DNA of 64,000 nt from Virgibacillus salexigens (lineage in GTDB: Bacteria > Bacillota > Bacilli > Bacillales > Amphibacillaceae): assembly GCF_014905415.1 (NCBI RefSeq), contig NZ_BNEO01000004.1, positions 186,001 through 250,000 on the forward strand. The letters run 5' to 3'. The notes beneath the pieces are model-generated. The model was not told the DNA's origin, ran no database searches, and was given only the letters and a program-made list of their open reading frames with translations. Shown here piece by piece: positions 1 through 9,057 of the stretch. A program made the translations under genes and the position numbers. The stretch's first letter is position 1. Each line of letters opens with the position of its first letter.

Positions 1-1125
1 ATTGCTATGCTTTTTTTTGTATCTGCTCTCGCATTTTATTATCAAAAATGGCTACTAGAAATACCTGAAAATTTTCCAACCGCATTTATTATTGGAGTAT
101 TATTTGGGATGGTAGCAAGTTATAGTCCTGTTCGCACGCTGCTGAAAGAGCCGGATCTTGTTTTTTTGATAGCTGCGGAACATAAAATGACAAGGTATTT
201 TAGGAATACACTTATCTATAGCTTTATCATTCAGCTGTATCTTGTTTTATTAGTTGCTGCTGCATTAGGCCCTTTATACACCACCGTTTATCCAGAGCGT
301 GAAGGTAGTTTTTATTTACTAACCGTCGTTGTCCTATTGATGTTCAAATTAGGAAATTTAATTGCTAATTGGTGGATGTTAAAGGTCAGAGAACCAGGGA
401 TAAGAAGGATTGATATAACAGTACGAACGGTTCTTAATATAGCCGTTTTTTATGTCATGGTAGATGGCAGTATGTGGTTAGCGGGTATGATCTCTATCTT
501 GTTTGCCGCTTTATTTTTATATGATTATCAAGTTTCACGAAAACAACCTGGCATCGTATGGGATTTATTAATTGAAAAAGATCAAATGAGAATGCAGGCG
601 TTTTATCGTTTAGCAAATATGTTCGCAGATGTCCCTCATTTAAAAAGCCGAGTCAAAAAACGGCAATGGCTAGTACAGCTTGTAAACAATGTCCCGTTTC
701 TAAAGAAGCATACTTATGATTACTTGTTCCGAATTACTTTTATTAGAAGTGGCGATTACTTAGGAATGTATGTCAGACTAATTGTTATTGGGGCGCTAAT
801 CATTTATTTTATACCCCCGATGTGGCTTAAAGTTGTGTTCGCTATTTTGTTTTTGTATTTGAGCAGTTTTCAGATGATGGCACTTTATCATCATCATCGA
901 ACGGTTATGTGGATTGAGCTATATCCAGTCAAGACTTCTATTAGGCAAGAATCGGTTATAAAATTATTATTCCAATTAACCATTATCCAGACTATGTTAT
1001 ATGCGCTTTTGCTTTTTGGAATGATGGAGTGGAGCGGAGGCGTGCTCACACTTGTTGGAGGAGTTTTATTTAGCTTTTTGTTTCATCGTGGATATGTCAA
1101 GCAAAAATTAATTAAAAGCACATGA
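1..1125 (+). CDS. ecsB: EcsB, membrane subunit of the Ecs ABC transporter (5' end missing)
   Basis: Polytopic membrane protein of the EcsB family, which pairs with the ATPase EcsA and in Bacillus affects secretion, protease processing and competence. The frame is open from base 1; the first internal ATG is at 7, and about 372 residues remain against about 408 in B. subtilis as I remember it, so the true start lies upstream of the window. Many hydrophobic segments alternate with Lys/Arg-rich loops. The stop overlaps the left arm of a terminator, so this is the last gene of its operon; ecsC, which follows in B. subtilis, is absent here. Family assignment is from overall character and synteny. 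Confidence 0.85.
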   Translation: MAMLFFVSALAFYYQKWLLEIPENFPTAFIIGVLFGMVASYSPVRTLLKEPDLVFLIAAEHKMTRYFRNTLIYSFIIQLYLVLLVAAALGPLYTTVYPEREGSFYLLTVVVLLMFKLGNLIANWWMLKVREPGIRRIDITVRTVLNIAVFYVMVDGSMWLAGMISILFAALFLYDYQVSRKQPGIVWDLLIEKDQMRMQAFYRLANMFADVPHLKSRVKKRQWLVQLVNNVPFLKKHTYDYLFRITFIRSGDYLGMYVRLIVIGALIIYFIPPMWLKVVFAILFLYLSSFQMMALYHHHRTVMWIELYPVKTSIRQESVIKLLFQLTIIQTMLYALLLFGMMEWSGGVLTLVGGVLFSFLFHRGYVKQKLIKST

Positions 1126-1148
1126 AGCATTGGCTCATGTGCTTTTTT
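1115..1148 (+). terminator. Rho-independent terminator after ecsB
   Basis: Inverted repeat AAAGCACATGA / TCATGTGCTTT with a run of T; the left arm includes the ecsB stop codon. Confidence 0.85.
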
Positions 1149-1154
1149 AAAAGC

Positions 1155-2324
1155 CTATTTTTCCTGATACGCATAATAGGCTTCAATTAATGTTTTTGCT
1201 GCTATTGGCATCGAGCGTTCATCAATATCAAATTTAGGGTGGTGATGAGGATAAGGGTTTTCGTGTTTTTGTGCACCTGTGAAAAAGAATGCTCCTGGCT
1301 TTTCTAAAAGATAATAGGCAAAATCCTCTCCAGCCATAGATGGATTAACCTCCTGTGTTTCTTTTATATCCTCTATATTTCGTGCGATCTCTAGTAATAA
1401 TTCAGCTTCACTGGCGTGGTTAATTAGAGGTGGGTAACCCTTAATATAGTCAAATGAATAGGTTGCATCATTACTAGTGCAAACACCTTTAATCATTGCT
1501 TCCATCTCTGATATGATTTTATCTTGTAATGTCGGATTTATATAACGGACAGTACCAACTAGTCTAGCCTTATCTGCAATGACATTGAAAGCTTCACCTG
1601 CTTCAAATATACCAACGGTTACGACCACCGTGTCGAGTGGATCGACTCGTCTGCTTACGATTTGCTGTAGTTGCGAAATAAGTTGTGAGCCTATAACAAT
1701 AGCGTCTTTGGTCTCGTGAGGATAAGCGCCATGCCCCCCTTTACCCTGAATGGTTAGTTCAAAGCGATCAGCACCTGCCATGAATGCTTGTTTTGAAGTT
1801 TGCAGTACCCCAAGTGGGGTTGTAGCCCAAAGGTGTGTGCCAAATACAGCATCGACATGATCAATGGCTCCAGATTCAATAATTGGTTTTGCTCCACCCG
1901 GTGCATATTCTTCTGCGTGTTGATGTAAGAAGACGATGGTTCCTGGTAATTCATACTGGTAATCCTTCATTACTTTTGCAAGCGAAAGTAATGTAGCTGT
2001 ATGGCCATCATGCCCACATGCATGCATGACTCCGTCAATTTTGGATCTATATGGAACATCTTTTTCATCTTGGATAGGTAATGCATCAAAATCGGCGCGT
2101 AATGCAATTGTTTTTCCTGGTTTTCCCCCTTTTAACGTAGCGATTACACCGTTGCCACCAACTTTTGTCTCATAAGGAATACCTAGCTTTTTATAATGAC
2201 CGGCAATAAATGCAGCTGTTTTTGTTTCGTGAAAGGATATTTCTGGATATTGGTGTAGATATCTACGGATTTCTACCATTTCTGAATAAAGCTTATCAAT
2301 GGATTGATGTATTTGATCTAACAC
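1155..2324 (-). CDS. yhaA: M20 family amidohydrolase / N-acyl-amino-acid hydrolase (YhaA-like)
   Basis: 389-residue zinc-type M20D peptidase, probably cytoplasmic, hydrolysing N-acyl amino acids or related amides; the substrate is unknown. Metal-site motifs are visible: ALRADFDALP near residue 75-83, HACGHDGH at 101-108, the EE pair at 138-139, GKGGHGAYPH near 194-203, and a C-terminal HHHPKFDIDE. The start is a GTG at 2324 preceded by AGGAGG at a normal distance. Convergent with ecsB, as B. subtilis yhaA lies next to ecsC. Length is typical of the family. Hippurate hydrolase or amidohydrolase labels would fit equally well. Confidence 0.88.
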   Translation of the reverse strand: MLDQIHQSIDKLYSEMVEIRRYLHQYPEISFHETKTAAFIAGHYKKLGIPYETKVGGNGVIATLKGGKPGKTIALRADFDALPIQDEKDVPYRSKIDGVMHACGHDGHTATLLSLAKVMKDYQYELPGTIVFLHQHAEEYAPGGAKPIIESGAIDHVDAVFGTHLWATTPLGVLQTSKQAFMAGADRFELTIQGKGGHGAYPHETKDAIVIGSQLISQLQQIVSRRVDPLDTVVVTVGIFEAGEAFNVIADKARLVGTVRYINPTLQDKIISEMEAMIKGVCTSNDATYSFDYIKGYPPLINHASEAELLLEIARNIEDIKETQEVNPSMAGEDFAYYLLEKPGAFFFTGAQKHENPYPHHHPKFDIDERSMPIAAKTLIEAYYAYQEK

Positions 2325-2422
2325 AAAAAGACCTCCTAGCTGTTTTTCTAACTATTATAACACCAGAAGACTGCGAAGAAAGTATATATTAGTAAAATAC
2401 AAACAATTATTTATTCTTTTAA

Positions 2423-2461
2423 AATCAAAAGACAGTTCGTAAACCGAACTGTCTTTTGATT
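2423..2461 (-). terminator. Terminator of the ferritin-like gene
   Basis: Long perfect inverted repeat with arms of about 17 bases (AATCAAAAGACAGTTCG) and a 5-base loop, directly after the stop of the minus-strand gene at 2460; T-rich on the minus strand. Confidence 0.85.
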
Positions 2462-2894
2462 AAGATAAGCGAGGGTCAGCAAGTAGGCGCTCTATCTCCT
2501 CTTTATGCTGCGTTTCATCTGTTATTAAATCCTCTAATTTTACTACTAACTCGGTATATCCTAAGTCTTCAGCCTGTCTTTTACGCTTTTCATACCGTTC
2601 AATTGTAGCAGATTCAGACTGTAAGGTTGCTTGTAATAATTCTCTAACCTCTGTTGGTTGAGGAATTTCAGCAGCTTTCGTAGTAGGAGTTCCGCCAAGT
2701 GATTTAATTTTTTCAGATAAGTATAGGGCGTGTCCCAATTCATCATTAATCTCAGCTTCAAAAAATGGTTTAAGTGCGGAACGGTATAACCCATAAACTA
2801 CAGAGGCACTGTAAGTATATTGAATTACTGCGCCATATTCATTAGAAAGATCCTCATTTAATCCATCAATTAAGTTTTGTAAATCCTTTTCCAT
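2460..2894 (-). CDS. Ferritin-like (bacterioferritin/Dps superfamily) di-iron protein
   Basis: 144-residue four-helix protein. Carboxylate and histidine ligands sit in the expected pattern: E19 in LSNEYGAVIQY, E52 and H55 in DELGH, E94, and E127 with H130 in DETQHKEE. Members of this fold store iron or reduce peroxide in the cytoplasm; which of these it does cannot be told from sequence. Monocistronic by appearance, with its own terminator, divergent from the PAP2 gene. The start ATG at 2894 is an M-E-K-D-L start. A rubrerythrin- or DUF892-like role is an alternative. Confidence 0.8.
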   Translation of the reverse strand: MEKDLQNLIDGLNEDLSNEYGAVIQYTYSASVVYGLYRSALKPFFEAEINDELGHALYLSEKIKSLGGTPTTKAAEIPQPTEVRELLQATLQSESATIERYEKRKRQAEDLGYTELVVKLEDLITDETQHKEEIERLLADPRLS

Positions 2895-2953
2895 TTGTCT
2901 TCACCCTTTTATCGTTATTGTATATCTATTCATCCATTCCCTATTCGGTTTTT

Positions 2954-2982
2954 TTGAAACATAAAATAAGGTATTATATAAG
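2954..2982 (+). promoter_or_regulatory. Candidate sigma-A promoter for the PAP2 gene
   Basis: TTGAAA at 2954-2959 and TATAAG at 2977-2982 with a 17-base spacer, about 20 bases before the start codon at 3002. Confidence 0.45.
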
Positions 2983-3001
2983 AAATAGGAGGGACCGTAT
3001 A

Positions 3002-3643
3002 ATGACTGATAAAATTCGCTTTAGCCTTTTCCTTCTTTTATTATTTATGATTGGAATAATTGGCTATTGGATTTTCCGAATTATGAATAATGCAGTTCCT
3101 TATGTGGATCAATGGACAAGAGAACCGGTTGAGCAATTAGCAAACACAGGGATGTACAGCATCTTCCGTTGGATAACCGAATTAGGATCATCTACCTTTA
3201 CCATACCGCTCGTAATTATTATGGGCATGATCTTATGGCGGATGTACCAAAATTGGCTACCTGCATTGGTTTTTAGCGGAGGAACATTAGCAACACATTA
3301 TTTAAATGTAGCAATAAAACATCTAGTCAATAGAGAACGTCCCAGTATATTAGCTGCAGCTAATGCAGAAGGACATAGTTTCCCTTCCGGGCATGCAATG
3401 ATATCGATGGTATGCTATGGTTTATTAGCTTATTTTTTCTCAAAAAAGGTTAAATCATCAAAGAAGAAATTGTTTATTGAGTGTTTCTTTGCATTGCTTA
3501 TTTTATTAATTGGAGTTAGTCGATATATCATTAATGTTCACTATTTGACAGATGTTTTGGCAGGGTTCTTTATTGGCTTTTTATGTTTAATTGCATGCAT
3601 ATATTTATTTCAGTTTCTAATGAGAAAGCAACGCTCAGTCTAG
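3002..3643 (+). CDS. PAP2-family membrane phosphatase
   Basis: 213-residue integral membrane phosphatase. All three PAP2 motifs are present: KHLVNRERPS, the PSGHAM block, and SRYIINVHYLTDVLAG with its His and Asp. Such enzymes dephosphorylate undecaprenyl pyrophosphate, phosphatidylglycerol phosphate or similar lipids on the outer face. The start at 3002 follows AGGAGGG; the 28 extra in-frame residues upstream contain the promoter and are not coding. It stands 99 bases before the MFS gene and upstream of liaFSR, suggesting a cell-envelope neighbourhood. Confidence 0.9.
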   Translation: MTDKIRFSLFLLLLFMIGIIGYWIFRIMNNAVPYVDQWTREPVEQLANTGMYSIFRWITELGSSTFTIPLVIIMGMILWRMYQNWLPALVFSGGTLATHYLNVAIKHLVNRERPSILAAANAEGHSFPSGHAMISMVCYGLLAYFFSKKVKSSKKKLFIECFFALLILLIGVSRYIINVHYLTDVLAGFFIGFLCLIACIYLFQFLMRKQRSV

Positions 3644-3741
3644 GGGCGGATAGAAAAGCATCCCTTGGTAGGTTTCCCTCGTTTTGGGATATAGGTAAGC
3701 TAACACTAACATTATATCAATCGAGGGGGGAGATTTTTGTC

Positions 3742-4971
3742 ATGGATGCTGTTGTTCAAGAAAAGCAGGTAATACCAATATTAAAAAACCGGAATTTTCT
3801 ACTTTTATTTATAGGGTCGCTTTTTTCTGCTCCTGGTTATTATGTTTATTTAATTGGAGCGGAATGGTTAATGCTTTCTTTAAATGATAATCGCTTTTAC
3901 TTTGGCATGTTATTCTTTGCTGCCTCCATTCCTCGTTTGCTGTTATTAACAATGGGTGGAATTGTGGCAGATCGTTATAATAAGCGAACAGTATTATTTA
4001 TTTCGGATTTATCCCGTGCGCTTTTAATTGTTATTTTATTGGTTTTACTATATCTCGATGCAGTATCTGCTTGGCATTTAATTGGTTTAGCAGCATTATT
4101 TGGTATTGCAGATGCGTTCAGCTATCCAGTTATAAATTCATTAACACCAATGGTACTAGAGGAGAATCAATTACAGCGGGGGAATTCGTTTATTCAAATG
4201 ACGATGCAAATTAGTCCGATTTTTGGTCCCGCCTTAGGTGGGACATTAATTGCAGTCTTAGGGTTCAAAGGGGTTTTTACTGTAGCTTGTGTCATGTTAT
4301 TAGCTGCTTCCGTTACCGTTATCTTTATCCGGTTAAAACCAGAAGAGACACCTATCGTATCCTCGCCATGGGAAGATCTTAAAGAAGGATATAGGTATGC
4401 TCGCAGGAATCGACTCATTTTGTCTATCGTAAGTATGGGATTTTTTATTAACTTCTTTTTTACAGGTCCATATACCATTGGTATACCAATCATTGTAAAG
4501 GATATCTTTCAAGGTAGTTCGATTAGTCTGGCTATCGTACAAACTGCGATGGGGGTAGGAGCCTTAATCGGTGCGATCTTCTTAGCATCAAAAAAATTAA
4601 AAAAACCTGGGATAACTATGCTTACAAGTTTAGCATTATTGGGATGTATTTACACTAGTATTGGCATGTCCAGTTATCTTTATCTCACAACAGTATTGGT
4701 AGCGATGATGGCATTTTTATTGCAGCTAATTAATATTCCAATTACTACAGTTTTGCAAGAAACGACAGAGAAACGTATGCTTGGGAGAATGATGAGTCTG
4801 CTTATGACTGTATCTACAGGGCTTATCCCGGTTTCTTATATCGCAACTTCTTTATTAATAGCTATGGGGCTATCGATTCTAACGATTATTATGGTCTCTG
4901 GACTGGTAATTCTATTTATTGCTCTCTATAATTTGAAGAATAAACCGCTTCGTACGCTTGGAACTTCGTAA
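3742..4971 (+). CDS. MFS transporter (MFS_3 / enterobactin-exporter-like)
   Basis: 409-residue major facilitator with about 12 membrane segments. The loop GGIVADRYNKRT is the conserved motif A between segments 2 and 3. Probably a drug or metabolite exporter in the plasma membrane; substrate unknown. The start ATG at 3742 follows GAGGGGGGAG; an in-frame extension upstream would overlap the PAP2 gene and lacks an SD. It ends 12 bases before the liaF ATG, so it is probably cotranscribed with liaFSR, which suggests envelope-stress or antibiotic linked export. Confidence 0.82.
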   Translation: MDAVVQEKQVIPILKNRNFLLLFIGSLFSAPGYYVYLIGAEWLMLSLNDNRFYFGMLFFAASIPRLLLLTMGGIVADRYNKRTVLFISDLSRALLIVILLVLLYLDAVSAWHLIGLAALFGIADAFSYPVINSLTPMVLEENQLQRGNSFIQMTMQISPIFGPALGGTLIAVLGFKGVFTVACVMLLAASVTVIFIRLKPEETPIVSSPWEDLKEGYRYARRNRLILSIVSMGFFINFFFTGPYTIGIPIIVKDIFQGSSISLAIVQTAMGVGALIGAIFLASKKLKKPGITMLTSLALLGCIYTSIGMSSYLYLTTVLVAMMAFLLQLINIPITTVLQETTEKRMLGRMMSLLMTVSTGLIPVSYIATSLLIAMGLSILTIIMVSGLVILFIALYNLKNKPLRTLGTS

Positions 4972-4983
4972 AGGGTGAAAAAA

Positions 4984-5730
4984 ATGAAACAATTTGCACG
5001 CATTGTTGTCGCAATTTTTTTAATTATTATTGGTTTGCTATGGATATTAGCGAATATCAATGTAATATCGTTTGATGTTGCTTTTTTATGGGCCTATATA
5101 TATCCGGTAATCTTGGTTATTTTCGGCAGCAGATGGCTGATTAATTATGTCCGAAAAGATGGTGGAAGTTGGTTTTGGGGTTGTTTCTTTATCCTGTTTG
5201 GATTGTTATTACTGTTGGACCGTTTTCAAATAATCGCTTTTTCCTTTTGGGATGTACTAAAGCTATGGCCGTTATTAATTATCTATGTTGGCTTCATGTT
5301 AATTAGTCGAAGAAACTATAATATTATTAATGCAGGAAGAGATAAGCCAGGGGCAAAAAATGGGACTGGTTCGCTTTTTTCTATTGGGAGTTATGATTAT
5401 ACCGAAGAAAATTGGAAGGCGGAACCAATGAAGTTAAATAACATGGCTGGGGATTTTTATTTCGATTTCTCTAAGGCTTTTATCCCAGAGGAGGAAATCC
5501 CAATTAGCATTCGCTCTCTAGCAGGAGATGTAACTATATTAATGCCTGAAACAATCCCTTTTCACGTAGAAGCATCAATGAAAGCCGGGGAAATTAACAT
5601 TCTTGGCAGGGTGGCAGAAGGGGTAAATCGATCATTAGCATTTACAAGTGATGAGTATGACGCTTCAATTCGAAAAATTAATTTTACAATTATCCTAAAA
5701 GCAGGATCTATCAAAATCGATTATGTATAG
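4984..5730 (+). CDS. liaF: LiaF-like membrane regulator of the LiaRS two-component system
   Basis: About 248 residues. Four hydrophobic segments (roughly residues 5-25, 32-50, 62-80, 88-106) are followed by a soluble C-terminal beta-rich domain with repeated AGDxxxx / AGxIxI patterns typical of LiaF (DUF2154). In Bacillus LiaF inhibits the kinase LiaS until the envelope is stressed. The AAGGGTG just before the ATG at 4984 serves as SD, so I prefer ATG over the in-frame GTG at 4975. It is followed after 12 bases by liaS. The effector genes liaI and liaH are not next to it. Confidence 0.85.
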   Translation: MKQFARIVVAIFLIIIGLLWILANINVISFDVAFLWAYIYPVILVIFGSRWLINYVRKDGGSWFWGCFFILFGLLLLLDRFQIIAFSFWDVLKLWPLLIIYVGFMLISRRNYNIINAGRDKPGAKNGTGSLFSIGSYDYTEENWKAEPMKLNNMAGDFYFDFSKAFIPEEEIPISIRSLAGDVTILMPETIPFHVEASMKAGEINILGRVAEGVNRSLAFTSDEYDASIRKINFTIILKAGSIKIDYV

Positions 5731-5742
5731 GGAGGAGGGCGT

Positions 5743-6774
5743 ATGAATAAACGATTTGCTAGTATTCGTTATAGTTATATTCGCTCTCATTTTCAAGGTC
5801 TATTTCTTACTGTTGTTACGATTCTCTCTATCTTACTCACTATTTATGTATTCATTCAACCAGACTGGTTATCTGCAGCAAGTATATTTCTGTTTATTTC
5901 GTTATATAGTGGTATTGGTTTCATTGTTACCGTCTATGCGGGATTTAAATCTGGTGGAGATATTAAAAATCGATTAGACTATTTATCCGTCCAAATTACC
6001 CAGTTTGCAAATGGAAATTACCAATCACGACTTTATTTTAATGAAGGGGATGAAATGGAGCGTATTGCCAATGAAATGAACGACTTAGGAGAGAAATTAC
6101 AAAATCAAGTGAAATCTTTACAACGAATGGCAGATGAAAAATCAGATTTTGCAAAGTCAGCACATAAAGCAGCTGTTATCGAGGAAAGACAGCGATTAGC
6201 AAGGGATTTACACGATGCTGTAAGTCAACAATTATTTGCAGTCACCATGTTATCCGAGGCAGCTGTAAGGCAATTAGAAAACAATCCAGAAAAAGCCAAA
6301 TTGCAAATACAAGAAGTAGCTAAAGCAGCTTTACAATCTCAATCAGAAATGCGGGCGTTGTTATTACATCTTCGTCCTGTTCATTTATCAGGAGAATCCT
6401 TATCAGAAGGGTTAACAAAGCTAATAAAAGAATTACAACAAAAAAGCCAAATAGATTTTCATCTTACTATTCCAGTGGATCTTTCGGTTTCGGTAACAAT
6501 AGAAGACCATATGTTTCGAATTGCTCAAGAATCATTATCGAATATATTACGCCATTCAAATGCTTCAGAAGTAAAGATCATGATAAAGGAACGCCCAGGA
6601 GAATTATATTTTCATGTGCAAGACAATGGGAGGGGCTTTGATATGGAGCAAGAACGCAAAACGTCTTATGGCTTAAAAACAATGAAAGAACGTAGTGAAG
6701 AATTAGGAGGTGTTTTTGCCATCCGTTCAAACATAGGTGAAGGAACATATATAGATATTCGTATTCCATGTTAA
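5743..6774 (+). CDS. liaS: Sensor histidine kinase LiaS
   Basis: 343-residue intramembrane-sensing kinase: two membrane segments with a very short extracytoplasmic loop (residues about 12-65), a HAMP-like linker, a HisKA_3 block RLARDLHDAVSQQ with the phospho-acceptor H157, and a C-terminal ATPase with N box and the G box DNGRGFD. It would autophosphorylate on cell-wall stress and pass phosphate to LiaR. SD GGGAGGAGGG precedes the ATG at 5743. It sits between liaF and liaR. Equivalent to VraS in staphylococci. Confidence 0.93.
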   Translation: MNKRFASIRYSYIRSHFQGLFLTVVTILSILLTIYVFIQPDWLSAASIFLFISLYSGIGFIVTVYAGFKSGGDIKNRLDYLSVQITQFANGNYQSRLYFNEGDEMERIANEMNDLGEKLQNQVKSLQRMADEKSDFAKSAHKAAVIEERQRLARDLHDAVSQQLFAVTMLSEAAVRQLENNPEKAKLQIQEVAKAALQSQSEMRALLLHLRPVHLSGESLSEGLTKLIKELQQKSQIDFHLTIPVDLSVSVTIEDHMFRIAQESLSNILRHSNASEVKIMIKERPGELYFHVQDNGRGFDMEQERKTSYGLKTMKERSEELGGVFAIRSNIGEGTYIDIRIPC

Positions 6775-6792
6775 AGGAGAAGGGGTAGTAGA

Positions 6793-7425
6793 ATGATACG
6801 AGTTATCGTTGTAGACGATCATGAAATTGTGAGAAAGGGGATTATCGCATATTTACAAACAGATTGCGAGATTGAAGTTGTAGGTGAATCTTCAAATGGG
6901 AATGATGGAGCTGCGTTAATTATCCAAGAAAAACCGGATGTTGTACTTATGGATTTAATTATGGATAATGGAACTGGGATAGAAGCAACGAAACAAGTAA
7001 TGGAATCTCATCCACTATGTAAAATTATTATATTAACAAGCTATTATGATGATGAACAAGTATTCCCAGCAATAGAAGCTGGTGCTTTCAGCTACTTATT
7101 AAAGACCTCCTCCGCTACAGAAATTACAGATGCAATCAAAAAGGCTGTCAAAGGGGAAACCGTCATTGAACCGAAAGTAGCTGGAAAGATGATGTCTAGC
7201 TTCCGAACGATCGATCGAAAATCACATGATGATTTAACAGAAAGAGAATTAGAAGTTCTGCTTTGTATTGGAAATGGTATGACAAACCAAGAAATAAGCA
7301 ATCAATTATATATCGGTATTAAAACAGTAAAAACTCATGTAAGTAATATTCTATCGAAGCTTGAGGTGAATGATCGGACCCAAGCAGCAGTTTATGTACA
7401 TCGAAATAAATTGACAGGTAATTAA
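6793..7425 (+). CDS. liaR: Response regulator LiaR (NarL/FixJ family)
   Basis: 210 residues. The receiver domain has acidic residues in VVDDHE, phosphorylation site D54 in VLMDLIMD, and Lys in LLKTS. The C-terminal LuxR-type helix-turn-helix starts near residue 146 (LTERELEVLL, then TNQEISNQL and KTVKTHVSNIL). It is the cognate partner of LiaS and a transcription activator of envelope-stress genes. SD AAAGGAGAAGGGG lies before the ATG. It starts 18 bases after liaS. No terminator is evident after it. Confidence 0.93.
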   Translation: MIRVIVVDDHEIVRKGIIAYLQTDCEIEVVGESSNGNDGAALIIQEKPDVVLMDLIMDNGTGIEATKQVMESHPLCKIIILTSYYDDEQVFPAIEAGAFSYLLKTSSATEITDAIKKAVKGETVIEPKVAGKMMSSFRTIDRKSHDDLTERELEVLLCIGNGMTNQEISNQLYIGIKTVKTHVSNILSKLEVNDRTQAAVYVHRNKLTGN

Positions 7426-7480
7426 TCGTATAGATTTTCATAAAATTGTCACATAAACAAAATGAATAAAGCGTCACCCT

Positions 7481-7509
7481 TTGTCTTTCATCTCCCACAT
7501 TTGTATAAT
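7481..7509 (+). promoter_or_regulatory. Candidate sigma-A promoter for the bdbC-like operon
   Basis: TTGTCT at 7481-7486 and a perfect TATAAT at 7504-7509, spacer 17 bases, 34 bases before the ATG at 7543. Confidence 0.65.
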
Positions 7510-7542
7510 ACAGATGTAACTAAAAAAGAAAGGACTTCTTCT

Positions 7543-7977
7543 ATGGCGAATCTATCGAAAAAAGCAGAGAATTTGCTAATGTTAATCTGGGCTCAAGCTT
7601 TAATTGCAATGCTAGGAAGTTTGTTTTTTTCAGAAATTATTGGGTATGAACCTTGTGAGTTATGTTGGTATCAACGGATCTTAATGTATCCTTTAGTTAT
7701 TATTTATGGTATTGCAGCCTATAAGAGAAATCTCTCTATTGCATTACCGGGGTTGTTTTTGAGCGGGATAGGCGCGTTGGTTTCCATTTATCATTACGCT
7801 GTTCAGAAATTACCTGCATTACAGGAGGCAGGAGGTTCTTGTGGTACGGTTCCTTGTAATCTTACATATATTGATTATTTTGGATTCATTACCATTCCAT
7901 TTCTAGCAGGTATCGCCTTCATTATCATATTTGTATTGCATGTAATTCTAAGGAAGCACCAAAGGGAGATGAAATAA
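7543..7977 (+). CDS. bdbC: DsbB/BdbC-like quinone-linked disulfide oxidoreductase
   Basis: 144-residue protein with four membrane segments. Two redox cysteine pairs are visible: CELC in EPCELCWYQR near residue 36-39 and the second pair in CGTVPC near 97-102. DsbB/BdbC proteins reoxidise an extracytoplasmic thiol oxidase and feed electrons to quinone. The start at 7543 follows GAAAGGA; the upstream in-frame part contains the -10 box and is not coding. Its stop abuts the ATG of the next gene, so the two are translationally coupled and make an oxidase/partner pair. Confidence 0.88.
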   Translation: MANLSKKAENLLMLIWAQALIAMLGSLFFSEIIGYEPCELCWYQRILMYPLVIIYGIAAYKRNLSIALPGLFLSGIGALVSIYHYAVQKLPALQEAGGSCGTVPCNLTYIDYFGFITIPFLAGIAFIIIFVLHVILRKHQREMK

Positions 7978-8457
7978 ATGAAGAAAAAAATGTTGATTTT
8001 TATTGGTATTATTGTTTTATTATTCGCAGGGTTATATTTTGTAATTGATTATAAGAATAATCAAGCAGTGGAGAACAATGACAACCCCTATGGTGATAAA
8101 GATCTTGAACAAGCAACAATTGATCAGCTTGATGACCCTAATTATCAAAATCAAATCATGCCAGACGAGTTGTCAGATGAAGTAGAGAGTGGTGAACCGG
8201 TTACTGTGTATTTCTATGATCCATTATGCCCGCATTGTCAGCAAACAACACCATACCTTGTTCCATTAGCAGAAGAAAATAATATCGATATGAAAAAGAT
8301 GAATTTACTAGAATTTCAAGATCAATGGAACGCTTATGGTATTGAATCTACGCCAACATTAATCCATTTCGATAATGGTGAAGAAGTTGCTCGAATTGTA
8401 GGGGATAAGGGAGAAGAAAATTTTCAATCCTTTTTTGACCAATATGTAAATAATTAA
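7978..8457 (+). CDS. Membrane-anchored thioredoxin-fold thiol oxidoreductase with CPHC motif
   Basis: 159 residues: an N-terminal hydrophobic anchor (about 4-22), an Asp/Asn-rich linker, then a thioredoxin fold with the active site DPLCPHCQQT, cis-Pro in STPTLIHF and a C-terminal helix. The CPHC dipeptide is the one found in DsbA oxidases, which fits a role as the partner of the DsbB-like protein encoded immediately upstream. It is shorter than B. subtilis BdbD, so I do not assign that name. Probably works outside the membrane, e.g. on competence or secreted proteins (inference). Confidence 0.82.
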   Translation: MKKKMLIFIGIIVLLFAGLYFVIDYKNNQAVENNDNPYGDKDLEQATIDQLDDPNYQNQIMPDELSDEVESGEPVTVYFYDPLCPHCQQTTPYLVPLAEENNIDMKKMNLLEFQDQWNAYGIESTPTLIHFDNGEEVARIVGDKGEENFQSFFDQYVNN

Positions 8458-8464
8458 ATGAAAA

Positions 8465-8494
8465 AAAGCCAACTGCAGGACAGTTGGCTTTTTA
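8465..8494 (+). terminator. Terminator after the thiol oxidoreductase gene
   Basis: Stem AAAGCCAACTG / CAGTTGGCTTTTT with a 5-base loop and T run. Confidence 0.88.
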
Positions 8495-8556
8495 CTTTTA
8501 TCATGATCGACTAGTTGGGACACTATGTTTAAAGGTACAGAAGTGGCAAAGGCATC

Positions 8557-9057
8557 TTATTCTTCCGTTACCATATGATAGGTGGTAAGAAATGGTTGGT
8601 CAGCAAAATACGCAGGAGGTTTTCCGGATGATTGCCCCTTATGAGATTTTTTGAATGCGTCCGAGTTCTTCCAGTTATCAAAATCTTGAACGGAACGCCA
8701 TTGTGTAAAAACAATATACGTATTCCCCTTTTTTGGTTTTAATAACCGAAATGCTTGAAAGCCCGGCATCATTTCAACATCATGTTTGCGATTTTTAAAA
8801 CGATCTTCAAAGACTGGCTGCCCTTCTTCTGTTACGGGTATATTATTCATAACGACATATCCTTCTTCTTGAATCTTTCCATTCTCTATTATAATGTCGT
8901 ATTCTCTTCCAGATGCAAATATGCTTTTTTTCTTATCTTCGTAATAAGCCAGCGCTCCTGAATTAGAACGCATAATCCAAATTCGTTTATCGGGATGGTT
9001 GTCATCCAGTTTTTGCAGAAAATCTATCGTTCCATTAGTCATAAAAGCTTTCATCAT
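8557..9057 (-). CDS. hmoB: Haem-degrading monooxygenase HmoB (YhgC)
   Basis: 166 residues. The C-terminal half is an antibiotic-biosynthesis-monooxygenase (ABM) domain with the HmoB signature MMPGFQAFRLLKPKKGNTYI and TQWRSVQDFDNW; the N-terminal half is an added domain also present in B. subtilis HmoB. It cleaves haem to release iron in the cytoplasm. It sits upstream of the PBP gene and hemEHY just as yhgC does in B. subtilis. AAAGGGGA precedes the start; ATG at 9054 is an equally good start. I saw no clear Fur box nearby. Confidence 0.9.
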   Translation of the reverse strand: MMKAFMTNGTIDFLQKLDDNHPDKRIWIMRSNSGALAYYEDKKKSIFASGREYDIIIENGKIQEEGYVVMNNIPVTEEGQPVFEDRFKNRKHDVEMMPGFQAFRLLKPKKGNTYIVFTQWRSVQDFDNWKNSDAFKKSHKGQSSGKPPAYFADQPFLTTYHMVTEE

